DNA from: Rhodospirillum rubrum ATCC 11170
GTDB taxonomy: Bacteria; Pseudomonadota; Alphaproteobacteria; Rhodospirillales; Rhodospirillaceae
NCBI RefSeq assembly: GCF_000013085.1
Contig: NC_007643.1
Span: 2,403,001 to 2,467,000, forward strand
Direction: 5' to 3'
DNA length: 64,000 nt
Under the pieces are notes generated by a model. It was not told the origin of the DNA, did no database searches, and saw nothing but the letters and a program-made list of their open reading frames with translations. Made by a program: the position numbers and the translations under genes. Shown here piece by piece: positions 46,671-58,857 of the stretch. How positions within the stretch are numbered: position 1 is the first letter of the stretch; the number at the start of each line of letters is the position of its first letter.

Positions 46671-47588
46671 CTAACCGGCGGCGCCGGCGCCCGCTCCATC
46701 ACCCCGGCGGGTGAACAGACGCGCCGCCGCTTCCGCCTGACGGGCGAGCGGGGTCAGGGCCCCTTCCGCCGCCTTCCACGATCGCTCGATGCCGACGCTC
46801 GAGGTTTCGGCCACCCGGCTGGCGATGGTGCCCAGCAGTTCGGCCTGTTGTTCGGCGGCCTCCTGTTCCAGGTTCTGAAGGTCTTCGACGTCAAGCAGGT
46901 GGTGAGCGCCCGTCTTGCCATCGACCTCGGTGGCGATGCGCCGCGTTTTGGCCGCCAGGGCCCGGGTCAGATTGGCGCTGTCACGGGCGTTCTGTTCGAT
47001 CAGATCGAAGCCAAGGAAGGCCACGTCCTGGAAGCCGCGCAGGGCTTCCGAGGCGCTTTCTCCCAAGGCCCCCCAAGTTCGGCCGACCACGCTGCGCACC
47101 TCGGCGACGCGTTCGCGGCCCTCCTCGCCCGCCCGATCAATGGCGGCGGCGTCGCGGTTCTTCTCGTCGGGCCCGCGACCATCGACACCCCTGCGGTTGG
47201 CCGAGGCCGAAGCCAGGGTGCCGTAGGTTTGATCGAAGGTGGCGCTGGCGGCGTCGAACACGGATTCAGCCAGGGAGAAAAAGATCCCCAGCGAGCGGAT
47301 ACTGGCCGTCACCGCCCCTTCCACGCCGATCCGGCTCGCCGCCAGGACTTCTTCGAAGGCGGCGAGGGAAAAGGGGATGGGATCTTCAAGCACTTTTCGC
47401 GCCCGCTGAATCGCGGGGTCGTCATCGGAGGACTTCTCCGACGCGCGGCGTTCCGCCGTCTCGTCGGTGGCAGATCGGCTCTCACGGCTCGAACCTTCAG
47501 ACCGCGTCGCCAAGGATGGGTCGACCGACGACGGGTCGTCGGGAAGATCCGGATCGTCTCCGGCTTTTTTCTTAGGGGGGGTCGTCAT
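46671..47588 (-). CDS. Phasin-like helical protein (putative)
   Basis: This 305-residue soluble protein is dominated by Ala/Glu/Arg-rich amphipathic helices (about 85-290) after a disordered, charged N-terminus (MTTPPKKKAGDDPDLPDDPS). The helical part, with stretches such as AFEEVLAASRIGVEGAVTAS and LGESASEALRGFQDVAFLGF, resembles phasins, which coat polyhydroxyalkanoate granules; this is a weak, composition-level resemblance. The start at 47588 has ggagcgag upstream. No pha genes are nearby. It could be another coiled-coil structural protein. Confidence 0.55.
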   Translation of the reverse strand: MTTPPKKKAGDDPDLPDDPSSVDPSLATRSEGSSRESRSATDETAERRASEKSSDDDPAIQRARKVLEDPIPFSLAAFEEVLAASRIGVEGAVTASIRSLGIFFSLAESVFDAASATFDQTYGTLASASANRRGVDGRGPDEKNRDAAAIDRAGEEGRERVAEVRSVVGRTWGALGESASEALRGFQDVAFLGFDLIEQNARDSANLTRALAAKTRRIATEVDGKTGAHHLLDVEDLQNLEQEAAEQQAELLGTIASRVAETSSVGIERSWKAAEGALTPLARQAEAAARLFTRRGDGAGAGAAG

Positions 47589-47803
47589 TGCTCTCGCTCC
47601 TTTTCCGCTTCTGGTTGTGCCCCCAAAAGACATGGACAGGAGGAGGGATACGGACCACGGCCCGGATCCCCGCCTTATAATACCGCACCGCAACAAAACC
47701 AGGATGAGAGCCGAGCCCGTTCAAGTCAAGTTAAAGGAAAGGAACAACCTGTAATATAGACACCCCTTCCTTCAACGCCCCCTTCAGCGCCGTCGCAGGG
47801 CGA

Positions 47804-48517
47804 TCAAAAGCCCTGCCCCAGGCCGCCCAGGGCCGGACCATCGATCAACCCGGTGGGACCGACGCGCAGGGCGAAGCGAAACTGCTCGCGGCGCATCGCC
47901 TCGAAGCTGCCGCGCTGAACCGCCTGCCAGCGGGCCACCGGCACGCCCGTGGCATCCCACGCAAACAGCAGGTCATCGACCTTCAGAGCCTCGTAGCGCG
48001 GCGAGCGCCGTTGCCAGGCGTTGAACACCGTCTTGCCCCCCAGGCAGCCGGTGGCGACCCAATAGAAATCGGTGGAGTCCAGTTCCATGCCCTGGGGCGG
48101 CGGCTGATCCAAGCCGTCCTGACGCAGGGTGGCAAGCAGCGTGGCCCATTGGTCGGCCGTCAGTTCGGTCACCGCCTTGCGGCCGCGCCAAGGATCAAGC
48201 AGGGAGTCAACCCCGGTGACGTGGCGCAGTTCCAGTAGATCCCCCTCGCCGAAGACCTGGGCCGACAGCGTCGCGCCTTTTGCCGAGTCGGGACGGGCGA
48301 CGTCATAAACCCGCACCTGTTCCGAGTAGACGGCGTTGAACACCAACCTCATACGATCAGGGGCGCCGGCCATGCACGAGGCCCGAAGATCGTCGCCATT
48401 GAGGAAAGAGTACCAACTGGTCTTGCGCACAAGCGGATTGGTGACGTCCCCGGAAGAGGCGCAACCCGTAACGAGTCCAAGCGCCAACACACAGAGGAAA
48501 CGTTTCGCCCTTGACAT
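47804..48517 (-). CDS. Predicted lipoprotein of unknown function
   Basis: This 237-residue protein starts MSRAKRFLCVLALGLVTGCA, a classic lipoprotein signal with lipobox LVTGC and lipidated Cys19. The start at 48517 is favoured over 48541 by aaaggaac eight bases upstream. The mature protein is unrecognised, with motifs such as SWYSFLNGDDLRASCMAGAP and DSTDFYWVATGCLGGKTVFN, several Trp residues and two cysteines likely to pair. It is probably attached to the outer membrane, facing the periplasm. It is divergent from the carboxypeptidase gene, with 178 bases between. Confidence 0.75.
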   Translation of the reverse strand: MSRAKRFLCVLALGLVTGCASSGDVTNPLVRKTSWYSFLNGDDLRASCMAGAPDRMRLVFNAVYSEQVRVYDVARPDSAKGATLSAQVFGEGDLLELRHVTGVDSLLDPWRGRKAVTELTADQWATLLATLRQDGLDQPPPQGMELDSTDFYWVATGCLGGKTVFNAWQRRSPRYEALKVDDLLFAWDATGVPVARWQAVQRGSFEAMRREQFRFALRVGPTGLIDGPALGGLGQGF

Positions 48518-48695
48518 TTTAATGGTTCCTTTACTCGCCAATCAGGTGAGGATTTACGTCAAAACCCATCGAAACAACGCGAATTCCATGGCATAATTCG
48601 GGCTTCAAGCGTGGACACCGACTCGTCCTTGCCATATTCTATCCATCCATTCTTACCCGAACGACGCCGCGTTCAACACTGATCATGGGGTAGCG

Positions 48696-50102
48696 ATGAA
48701 CCATTTGCCGGAACTTCCGTCATCCGGCCGTGCCGGCTCTGGCGCGACGGAGCCGGCGGCGGGGCGCCTTCGGATCCTGGCGATGCTTGCCGTTGTTTTC
48801 CTGCTGCTCGGCCTGCCCACCCAGGCCTTCGCCGGCTACGCCTCGATCGTCGTTGACGCGTCGACGGGCCGGGTTTTGCAGGCGCGCAACGCCGATATGC
48901 GCAACTACCCCGCCTCGCTGACCAAGATGATGACCCTTTATCTGCTGTTCGAGGCGATCGACAACGGCAAATACACCCTGGAAAGCCGGCTGCCCGTGTC
49001 GAAATGGGCGGCCAATCAGGCGCCGTCCAAGCTGGGGGTGGCCGCGGGGACCGGCATCAAGGTTGAACACGCGATCAAGGCCCTGGTCACCAAATCGGCC
49101 AATGACGTGGCCGTGGTTATCGCCGAGGCCCTGGGCGGCACCGAAGCCAATTTCTCGGCCCTGATGACCCGCAAGGCGGCGGCGCTCGGCATGAGCCAGA
49201 CCACCTTTCGCAACGCCTCGGGCCTGCCCAACAACGGCCAGATGACCACCGCCCGTGACATGGCGGTGCTGTCGATGGCGCTGATCCGCCATTTTCCCAA
49301 CCATTACCGCTTCTTCGCCACCCAGTCCTTCCGCTTTGGCAACCGGACGATCACCACCCATAACCATGTCGTGCGCGAATACCCCGGGGCCGATGGCCTG
49401 AAGACCGGCTATATCCAGGCCTCGGGCTTCAATGTCGCCTCCTCGGCGGTGCGCAATGGCCGTCGTCTGGTCGCCGTGGTCTTCGGCGGACAGACGGCGC
49501 GGGCCCGCGACACCCAGATGATGGCCCTGCTGGACGAGGGCTTCGCCACCCTGGCCCGCGAAGGCGGCAGCGTCGTTCAGGCCAAGCGCAAACCCGATGC
49601 CATCGCCTCGATCATCAAAGCCAAGGAACCGCCGGCCGCCGATATGGGCTCGGCCGACGACGCGCCGATGCCCCCGGCCTACAAGCCCGGCTCGCTGACC
49701 GCCTCGGTCAGCGGCGGACGGACCCAGCAGATGGCCCTGGCCACCCCAATGCGCTCCTCGCCCGCTCCCTCGGCCAAGAGCGCCCCCGGCCCCCGGCCAA
49801 CCCCCATCGCCCGCACGACGCCCGTCCCAAGCAAGGGCGCGGCCAAGGGGGACTGGGGCATTCAGGTTGGCGCCTATGCCAAATCGGCGGCGGCGACGGC
49901 GGCGGCCAATAAGGCCATCGGCCTTCTCGCCGCCGAGGCCCGCAGGCAGGTTTCGCCCGTCGTCGTTCAGCGCAAAAGCGGATCTGGGACCATTTATCGG
50001 GCACGGCTGACCGGATTGTCCAACGAGGCGGCGGCCCGCACCGCCTGCGCCACCCTCGTCCGCAACGACCATTCCTGTCTGGTCGTCGCCCCGCAGAAAT
50101 AG
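48696..50102 (+). CDS. D-alanyl-D-alanine carboxypeptidase with SPOR domain
   Basis: This 468-residue periplasmic penicillin-binding protein is of the S11 family. An N-terminal helix (about 26-46, ILAMLAVVFLLLGLPTQAFA) acts as signal or anchor. The active site has Ser74-Leu-Thr-Lys77 (YPASLTKMMTLYLLFEA), SAN in KSANDVAVVIAEAL and KTG in DGLKTGYIQASGF. After a Pro/Ser-rich linker (about 310-385), the C-terminal SPOR domain (about 386-465, WGIQVGAYAKSAAATAAANK) should bind denuded septal glycan. It trims pentapeptide stems and is probably recruited to the division site. Confidence 0.93.
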   Translation: MNHLPELPSSGRAGSGATEPAAGRLRILAMLAVVFLLLGLPTQAFAGYASIVVDASTGRVLQARNADMRNYPASLTKMMTLYLLFEAIDNGKYTLESRLPVSKWAANQAPSKLGVAAGTGIKVEHAIKALVTKSANDVAVVIAEALGGTEANFSALMTRKAAALGMSQTTFRNASGLPNNGQMTTARDMAVLSMALIRHFPNHYRFFATQSFRFGNRTITTHNHVVREYPGADGLKTGYIQASGFNVASSAVRNGRRLVAVVFGGQTARARDTQMMALLDEGFATLAREGGSVVQAKRKPDAIASIIKAKEPPAADMGSADDAPMPPAYKPGSLTASVSGGRTQQMALATPMRSSPAPSAKSAPGPRPTPIARTTPVPSKGAAKGDWGIQVGAYAKSAAATAAANKAIGLLAAEARRQVSPVVVQRKSGSGTIYRARLTGLSNEAAARTACATLVRNDHSCLVVAPQK

Positions 50103-50127
50103 CGCCCCCGAACTCTGGCGCCGGCCC

Positions 50128-51402
50128 CTAACACCGGCCCTGGCGCCCGGTCGCCAGGGCGCCGGCCATCAGGCAGCCGGCGACGGCGGCGGCGCAGAGC
50201 ACCCAGCCCTGCCACAGGTTATAGGTGCCCATGGCCATGGTCAGACCGCTGGCCAGCAGCCCGGCGACCGTCGCCGTTGCCAAGCGGCCGTCGGCCAGCT
50301 TGCCCAGGCGCCAGCCCAGCAGCCCCAGGCCGATCAGCACCGGCACCACCCCAACCACGCCCAGTTCGAACCACAGCTGCAGCGGCATGTTATGGGGATG
50401 GATCGGCACGATCTGCAGATCGCGCACCACCCAGCCCAGCGCGCCGTCGTGAAACGCCGTCGGCACCCGCAAATCCTGGAAACTGCGGCTGGCGGCGATC
50501 CCCCAGCCCATCCACGGTTTTTCCGCCAGACGGTCGGCGATGAAGCGCCAGATCAGCAAGCGATGCTGCACCGAGAAGCCCAGATGGGGGGCGATCAGGG
50601 TGAACAGGCCACTGGCGAAAACGGCCTTGATCACCAAAGGCGAGGCCACCATCACCACCGCCATGCCCCAGCTCACCAGCCGAACCACCAGCACCGGCGC
50701 CAGCAGGGCCAGGGCGAAGGCCAGACCGCCGACACACAGCCCGAGCAGCGAGGCTTCCGAGGTGCCGCGCGCCACCGCCAGGGCGACGACCACAGCCAGC
50801 CCGATCGCCCACCGCCGCCGTCCCTGGATCCACAGCGCCAAAGCCGTCGGCCAAACCAGCAAGCTCAGCACCGACATCACGCCGTTCATCGCCAGAACGC
50901 GTTTGGCGACCGGCGCATCGGCGCCTTGGATCAGCACCTGCGGACCCCACAGGCTGTAGGTTTCGATGAAGACCAGTAGGGCGCAGAGGCCAAGAACGGT
51001 GGCCATCACCCGTGGCATCAGCCCCCAGGGCCCCTCCCCAACCGGGCGGGCGAGCAGGCGGGCGCACAGCGGCGTGCCGAGAACGATCGCCACCACCGTC
51101 CAGGCGTCGCGCGGCGCCGCCTTGCCCGTCGGCGTCCATCCCAGGCTGAGCAGACCCCATAGGGCGATCAGGGCGCCAAGGGCGAGAAAGGGCGAGCGCA
51201 GCGGCAGACGGGCCGATAGCGGCCGATCTTCCAGAGCGACCGTCACCAGACCAAGCAGGGCGATCAGCCCAACGGGGATGACCAATTGGCTATGGGTCAG
51301 CGCCGCCGTCAGCGGCACGGCGGCCAGGGCGGCCAGCGCCGCCCAATCGCGCCCCCCCCCAAAAACAACGGTCGATGGGCGGGGGGGAGCGTTTGGCGTC
51401 AC
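50128..51402 (-). CDS. O-antigen ligase/polymerase family membrane protein
   Basis: This 424-residue polytopic protein has about ten or more hydrophobic segments and a Wzy_C-type domain; the periplasmic loop contains IHPHNMPLQLWFELGVVGVV, the family's conserved histidine motif, preceded by PWMGWGIAASRSFQDLRVP. Family members ligate or polymerise O-antigen or capsule repeats. The start is GTG (51402). It is convergent with the carboxypeptidase (25-base gap) and lies in line with pgm, ugd and galU, which supply UDP-sugars, so a surface-polysaccharide role is likely. Ligase (WaaL) and polymerase (Wzy) cannot be told apart here. Confidence 0.82.
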   Translation of the reverse strand: MTPNAPPRPSTVVFGGGRDWAALAALAAVPLTAALTHSQLVIPVGLIALLGLVTVALEDRPLSARLPLRSPFLALGALIALWGLLSLGWTPTGKAAPRDAWTVVAIVLGTPLCARLLARPVGEGPWGLMPRVMATVLGLCALLVFIETYSLWGPQVLIQGADAPVAKRVLAMNGVMSVLSLLVWPTALALWIQGRRRWAIGLAVVVALAVARGTSEASLLGLCVGGLAFALALLAPVLVVRLVSWGMAVVMVASPLVIKAVFASGLFTLIAPHLGFSVQHRLLIWRFIADRLAEKPWMGWGIAASRSFQDLRVPTAFHDGALGWVVRDLQIVPIHPHNMPLQLWFELGVVGVVPVLIGLGLLGWRLGKLADGRLATATVAGLLASGLTMAMGTYNLWQGWVLCAAAVAGCLMAGALATGRQGRC

Positions 51403-51472
51403 GGGCGTACTGCTTCCGAAAGGGCGACCTTGCCAAAGATCCCAAAGGGATCAAATCAAGATCCGAAAGGGA

Positions 51473-54465
<2,993 letters not shown>

Positions 54466-54522
54466 GGGAGGCTCCCCTTGAACAGCGAAACGGGCGGCGG
54501 AACCCGCCGCCCGGAAGAGAGA

Positions 54523-55401
54523 TCAGATGGTCTTGGCGAAATCGGCGAGAACGGCCTTCACGGCGTCGCGCATATCGGGCCGCTCCAGGGCGAAGGCGAT
54601 ATTGGCCTGCAGGAAGCCCACCTTGTCGCCGCAGTCATAGCGCGCGCCCTCATAGCGCAGGCCATGGAAGGGAACGTCCTTGATCTGGGCGTTCATGGCG
54701 TCGGTCAACTGGATCTCGCCACCGGCACCGCGGTTCTGGTTTTCGAGCAGGTCGAAAATGCCCGGATCGAGCACATAGCGGCCGATAATCGCCAGGGTCG
54801 AGGGCGCCTTGTCGGAATCGGGCTTTTCGACCAAACCCTTGGCCCGGGCCAGGGTGCCGTTGTCCTCGACGACGTCGAGGATGCCGTATTTGTTGGTGCG
54901 CTCGCGCGGCACGTCCTCGACGGCGACGACATTGCCGCCGGTCTGCGCGTGGGCGTCGATCAGCTGCTTGATGCAGGGCGTATCGGCCAGCACCAGATCA
55001 TCGGGCAGCAGAACGGCGAAGGGCTCATCGCCGATGAAGGCGCGGGCGCACCACACGGCGTGACCCAGGCCAAGGGGCTGCTGCTGGCGGGTGGAGAACA
55101 CCTTGCCCGGCGAGGGCATCGAGCCCAGCAGGTTTTCCAGAACATCGGTCTTGCCGCGTTCCTTGAGCAGGGCCTCAAGCTCGGGCATATGGTCGAAATG
55201 GTCCATCAGCACCGATTTGCCGCGACCGGTGATGAAGATGAAGTGATCGATACCGGCGGCGGCGGCTTCTTCGACCGCGTATTGGATCAGCGGCTTATCG
55301 ACGACGGGCAGCATTTCCTTCGCCATGGTCTTGGTCGCCGGCAGGAAACGCGTTCCCATTCCGGCAACCGGAAATACGGCCTTGCGCACACGTCGTGACA
55401 T
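54523..55401 (-). CDS. galU: UTP-glucose-1-phosphate uridylyltransferase
   Basis: This 292-residue enzyme makes UDP-glucose from glucose-1-phosphate and UTP. The N-terminus RKAVFPVAGMGTRFLPATKT carries the nucleotide-binding G-x-G-x-R-F-L-P-x-T-K motif; MLPVVDKPLIQYAVEEA, FAVLLPDDLV and VEKPDSDKAPSTLAIIGRYV follow. The start at 55401 has gagggat upstream. The upstream 219 bases carry two GC hairpins and no gene. It is the first gene of the galU-ugd-pgm run. Confidence 0.97.
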   Translation of the reverse strand: MSRRVRKAVFPVAGMGTRFLPATKTMAKEMLPVVDKPLIQYAVEEAAAAGIDHFIFITGRGKSVLMDHFDHMPELEALLKERGKTDVLENLLGSMPSPGKVFSTRQQQPLGLGHAVWCARAFIGDEPFAVLLPDDLVLADTPCIKQLIDAHAQTGGNVVAVEDVPRERTNKYGILDVVEDNGTLARAKGLVEKPDSDKAPSTLAIIGRYVLDPGIFDLLENQNRGAGGEIQLTDAMNAQIKDVPFHGLRYEGARYDCGDKVGFLQANIAFALERPDMRDAVKAVLADFAKTI

Positions 55402-55442
55402 AGTGATCCCTCGCGATTGCTTTTGATACGGATCGAAAAACA

Positions 55443-55491
55443 CCCCCGGAACCGGGGGAAAAGACCTGAAAGCCGCCCCCGGAACCGGAGG
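55443..55491. repeat. Two repeated GC hairpins upstream of galU
   Basis: cccccggaaccggggg (55443-55458) recurs as cccccggaaccggagg (55476-55491), 33 bases apart. Each is self-complementary about its centre. They lie 42-90 bases upstream of the galU start, in its likely leader. Confidence 0.7.
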
Positions 55492-55620
55492 ACTGGGGGG
55501 CATGATTTCGCACGCCCGTAATGCCACGACGGGTGGCGCACTTCAAGCGAGGCTTGCGTTCGCGGCCTTTCGCCAGCGAAGCTTCCCCGGGTTTGGCGCG
55601 ACCCCCCGTCCCGACCGCCC

Positions 55621-56448
55621 CTATAGGCCGATGGATTTAGGCATTCCGATGGCGGCCAGCAGGGCGCGCAGCTCCTGACGGGCGGCGACGTGGGACATGC
55701 TGATGTCGACACCGGTGCCCTTGTCCTTGAGGTCAAGCAGGGTCAGGCCGTTGAGGAACAGCTCGCGGTAGATAACCCGCTCGCCCAATCCAGGCACCAC
55801 CGAAAAGCCGATGCGCCGCGACAGGTCGTTCAAGGCGTCTTCCATGTCGCGCTTGTTGCGGGCGTCGAGATGGGAGAGGCGATTGCGCATGACGATCCAA
55901 CGCATCGAGGTGCCATCGCGGCGCGCCCGCGCCTGCTTGGCCTCCCACACCGCCGCCGCATAGGGGCTGGGGCCGGTGATCGTCATACTATCGCCATCAA
56001 TCCGCGCCATGACGTCAAGATCGATGAAGCTATCGTTGAGCGGGGTTATCAGCACGTCGGCCAGGGCATGGGCGGCACGGTTAAGCGCCGTATCCGACCC
56101 GGGGGTGTCGATCACCACCACGTCGACCTCCTCATGGAAGGCCAGCATGCTGTGTTCAAGCCGGCGGATATCGGCCTCCAGGCTGGTGCCGGGCACCATC
56201 GGCACATGTTCGGGCGACGGCAGATCAAGCCCGCGCTTCTCGGCGAAGGCCCGGCGGTTCTCAAGATAGCGGGTCAGCGTCGCCTGGCCGGCGTCAAGAT
56301 CGATCGAGCCAGTGCGCAAACCGGCGCGGGCCAGACTGACGACCAGATGCATGGCCACGGTCGATTTGCCCGACCCTCCTTTTTGATTGCCGATGACGAT
56401 GACGCAGGCGCGTCGCGCCCCTCCCTCGTCGTCCTGCTCCAACCCCAT
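55621..56448 (-). CDS. mipZ: MipZ, ParA-like division-plane regulator
   Basis: This 275-residue ATPase forms bipolar gradients with ParB and blocks FtsZ away from mid-cell in alphaproteobacteria. It has the deviant Walker A IGNQKGGSGKSTVAMHL, switch VVVIDTPGSDTALNRAAHAL and the MipZ-type segment RWIVMRNRLSHLDARNKRDM near residue 180, with no second ParB-like gene beside it. The start ATG at 56448 could be extended three bases by a TTG. It is separated from galU by a 219-base spacer and from the molybdopterin enzyme upstream by 148 bases with palindromes. Confidence 0.93.
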   Translation of the reverse strand: MGLEQDDEGGARRACVIVIGNQKGGSGKSTVAMHLVVSLARAGLRTGSIDLDAGQATLTRYLENRRAFAEKRGLDLPSPEHVPMVPGTSLEADIRRLEHSMLAFHEEVDVVVIDTPGSDTALNRAAHALADVLITPLNDSFIDLDVMARIDGDSMTITGPSPYAAAVWEAKQARARRDGTSMRWIVMRNRLSHLDARNKRDMEDALNDLSRRIGFSVVPGLGERVIYRELFLNGLTLLDLKDKGTGVDISMSHVAARQELRALLAAIGMPKSIGL

Positions 56449-56552
56449 CAAGCCCCCGCGTCCTGTTCACTCCAAGCCGGCCGGCCGGGGGGCCGATCTC
56501 CGCCCCCCACGCCGTCGCCGCCTTCCTATGGCGCCCCTATATGGCGCCCATA

Positions 56553-56575
56553 GATATTGAATCTAGATTAATATC
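56553..56575. promoter_or_regulatory. AT-rich near-perfect palindrome upstream of mipZ
   Basis: A core palindrome aatctagatt is flanked by gatatt and aatatc; the whole is symmetric apart from one extra G (56559). It lies 105 bases before the mipZ start in otherwise GC-rich DNA, which is typical of an operator for a dimeric regulator. The regulator is unknown. Confidence 0.4.
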
Positions 56576-56580
56576 CCGGG

Positions 56581-56601
56581 GCTAAATGGCGCTCATTTAG
56601 C
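56581..56601 (-). terminator. Hairpin overlapping the molybdopterin enzyme stop codon
   Basis: gctaaatg with catttagc closes a five-base loop, spanning the TAA (56597-56599). No T-run follows. It may stabilise or end the transcript of the oxidoreductase gene. Confidence 0.35.
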
Positions 56602-58666
56602 ACAATTTACCGTGATCGTAGGGGCGGATGGCGACGGCGTTGTCGTGGAAGGCGCCGCCGCCCAAAGGCGGGCCCGGATCGGCGCCGGTCAGGGTATTGA
56701 TGCCCTTGCCCCCCGGAAAGGCCGCGTTGGGCCACAAGCTTTCCACCACGACCACCCCTTTGGGCAACCCTTCGAACAAGCGGGCGTGGATAGTAATCTC
56801 GCCGCGCCGGCTGGTTAGATGGACCAGCGCCCCGTCGAGGATGCCAAGGGCGGCCGCCTCGTCGGGACGGATCAGCACCTGGGGCCGGCCTTCGGCGCCG
56901 ATCGAGCCCGGGGTTTCGCTGAAGGTGGAATTGAGAAAATTGCGCGCCGGGGCGGCGACGAGTCGGAAGGGATAGCGGGCGTCGGCCTCTTCGATCAGCG
57001 CCAGATGATCGGGCAGAGCGGGCATCTGGCTGGCCATCGGACCTTCCCATTCGGCGCGGAAGCGGAAGCGACCGCTGGCGTTGGGGAAGCCGTTGAGGAA
57101 ATGGGCGTCGTTGAAATCGGCCGGCACGCCATCAAGGCCGCCGCTTTCCAGGATCTCGCCGGCCGGGGGCAGCTTCGAGGCCGCCAGCGTCGCCTCGATC
57201 AACGCCCAGGCGCTTAAGGAGAAGCCGGGGTGGCGGGCCCCCAGGCGCTCGGCCAGGGCGCAGATCACCGCGTGATTGGACCGGCATTGGCCGGGCGCGG
57301 GCATCACCGCCTTGGCGACCTGAAGATAGGTATGACCGCCGGCCTTATAGATATCGTCGTGTTCCAGAAACATGGTGGCTGGCAGGACGATATCGGCCAT
57401 CGCGGCGGTTTCGGTCATGAACTGCTCGTGGACGACGGTGAACAGGTCCTCGCGGGCCATGCCGGCGCGCACGCGGTCGGTTTCCGGGCAGACGACCATC
57501 GGATTGGTGTTTTGGATCAAAAGCGCCTTGACCGGCGGCCCGCCGGCCAGGGCCTCGGCATCGCCGGTCAGGGCCCGGCCGAAGGAGATCTGATTGATCT
57601 TGCGCACCGTCGGATCGGCGACGTCCTTGCCTTCGATCAGGGTGGTATCAAGGGGGAACAGGCCACTGCCCGAATACAGCGCCCCGCCGCCCGGATGGGC
57701 CCAGGCGCCGCTGACGGCGGGCAGGCAGCTGACCGCGTGCATCGCCGCCGAGCCGTTGCGCTGGCGGGTGAACCCATAGCCCAGCCGCAGATAGGACCGC
57801 TTGGTCCGCCCATACAAACGGGCGAAGTCGATGATCTCGGCCGCTTCAAGACCGGTGATCGCCGCCGCCCAGGCCGGGGTGCGGCTTTCCAGATGGGCCT
57901 CCAGGGCGCGCGGATCATCGGTGTGGGCGGCCATATAGGCGCGATCGGCCAAGCCTTCGGCGAACATCACATGCATCACGGCGCAGGCGAGCGCGCCATC
58001 GGTGCCCGGGCGCGGCATCAGATGGATATCGGCCTTTTCGGCCGTGGCGTTGCGATAGGGATCGACAACGACCAGCGGCGCCCCGCGCATCCGCCGCGCC
58101 TTGGTCGCCCAGTTCATCAACTGCACCTGGGTATGAACGGCGTTGCAGCCCCAGAAGATCACCAGATCGGATTGCACCATCTCGCGGGCGTCAACGCCGC
58201 GCTTGCCGCCGATCCCGGCCTTCCAGCCCGGATCGGAAAAACCGATGCAGATGGTTTCCTCGGTCTGGGAATAGCCCAGGACATGGCGCAGACGATTGAT
58301 GCCGTCGCGCTGAACCAGCCCCATGGTTCCGGCGTAGTAATAGGGCCAGACCGCCTCGGCCCCCCATTGGGCGGCGGCGGCGCGCAATCCTTCGGCCGCC
58401 CGGTCGAGGGCCTCGTCCCAGGAGATCGGCCGGAACTGGCCCGATCCCTTGGGGCCGACGCGCAGCAGCGGCTCCATCAGCCGCTCGGGATGGTGCAGGC
58501 GCTGGTCATAGCGGGCGACCTTGGCGCAGATGACCCCCTCGGTATAGCTGTTCACCCGGCTGCCGCGCAGGCGGGCCAGCTTGCCGCCCTCGGTCAGCTC
58601 AAGTTCGACCGGGCAGACACTGGCGCAATCGTGGGGGCAGACGGAACGGGATGGCAGGGCGCCCAT
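56597..58666 (-). CDS. Molybdopterin-dependent oxidoreductase (DMSO reductase family)
   Basis: This 689-residue enzyme has a [4Fe-4S] motif at the N-terminus: Cys10, Cys14, Cys18 and Cys47 (VCPHDCASVCPVE ... GVICAK). It is followed by Mo-bis-PGD fold signatures GRTKRSYLRLGYGFTRQRNG, QNTNPMVVCPETDRV, and the C-terminal PNAAFPGGKGINTLTGADPG. No twin-arginine signal is seen, so the enzyme should be cytoplasmic, unlike periplasmic relatives. No FeS or membrane partner subunits adjoin. The substrate is not identifiable; thiosulfate/polysulfide and formate-type relatives have similar N-termini. Confidence 0.88.
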   Translation of the reverse strand: MGALPSRSVCPHDCASVCPVELELTEGGKLARLRGSRVNSYTEGVICAKVARYDQRLHHPERLMEPLLRVGPKGSGQFRPISWDEALDRAAEGLRAAAAQWGAEAVWPYYYAGTMGLVQRDGINRLRHVLGYSQTEETICIGFSDPGWKAGIGGKRGVDAREMVQSDLVIFWGCNAVHTQVQLMNWATKARRMRGAPLVVVDPYRNATAEKADIHLMPRPGTDGALACAVMHVMFAEGLADRAYMAAHTDDPRALEAHLESRTPAWAAAITGLEAAEIIDFARLYGRTKRSYLRLGYGFTRQRNGSAAMHAVSCLPAVSGAWAHPGGGALYSGSGLFPLDTTLIEGKDVADPTVRKINQISFGRALTGDAEALAGGPPVKALLIQNTNPMVVCPETDRVRAGMAREDLFTVVHEQFMTETAAMADIVLPATMFLEHDDIYKAGGHTYLQVAKAVMPAPGQCRSNHAVICALAERLGARHPGFSLSAWALIEATLAASKLPPAGEILESGGLDGVPADFNDAHFLNGFPNASGRFRFRAEWEGPMASQMPALPDHLALIEEADARYPFRLVAAPARNFLNSTFSETPGSIGAEGRPQVLIRPDEAAALGILDGALVHLTSRRGEITIHARLFEGLPKGVVVVESLWPNAAFPGGKGINTLTGADPGPPLGGGAFHDNAVAIRPYDHGKLC

Positions 58667-58857
58667 GGCGGCAGGGTCCTTAAAAAAAATAGGCGTGGGG
58701 GATCAGGCGGTGCGAGCATAGCCGCCCGGCCGGGGGTGGAGCAAGCGGCGGCCCCGGGAGCATCGGGGCTTTACAAGCCCTGTTGCCGCGCTGATATCAG
58801 AAAGCAAAGGCCTAAAAAAAGGCCGGGATCAAGCATGACAAGGCGGGATAGGCGGAC

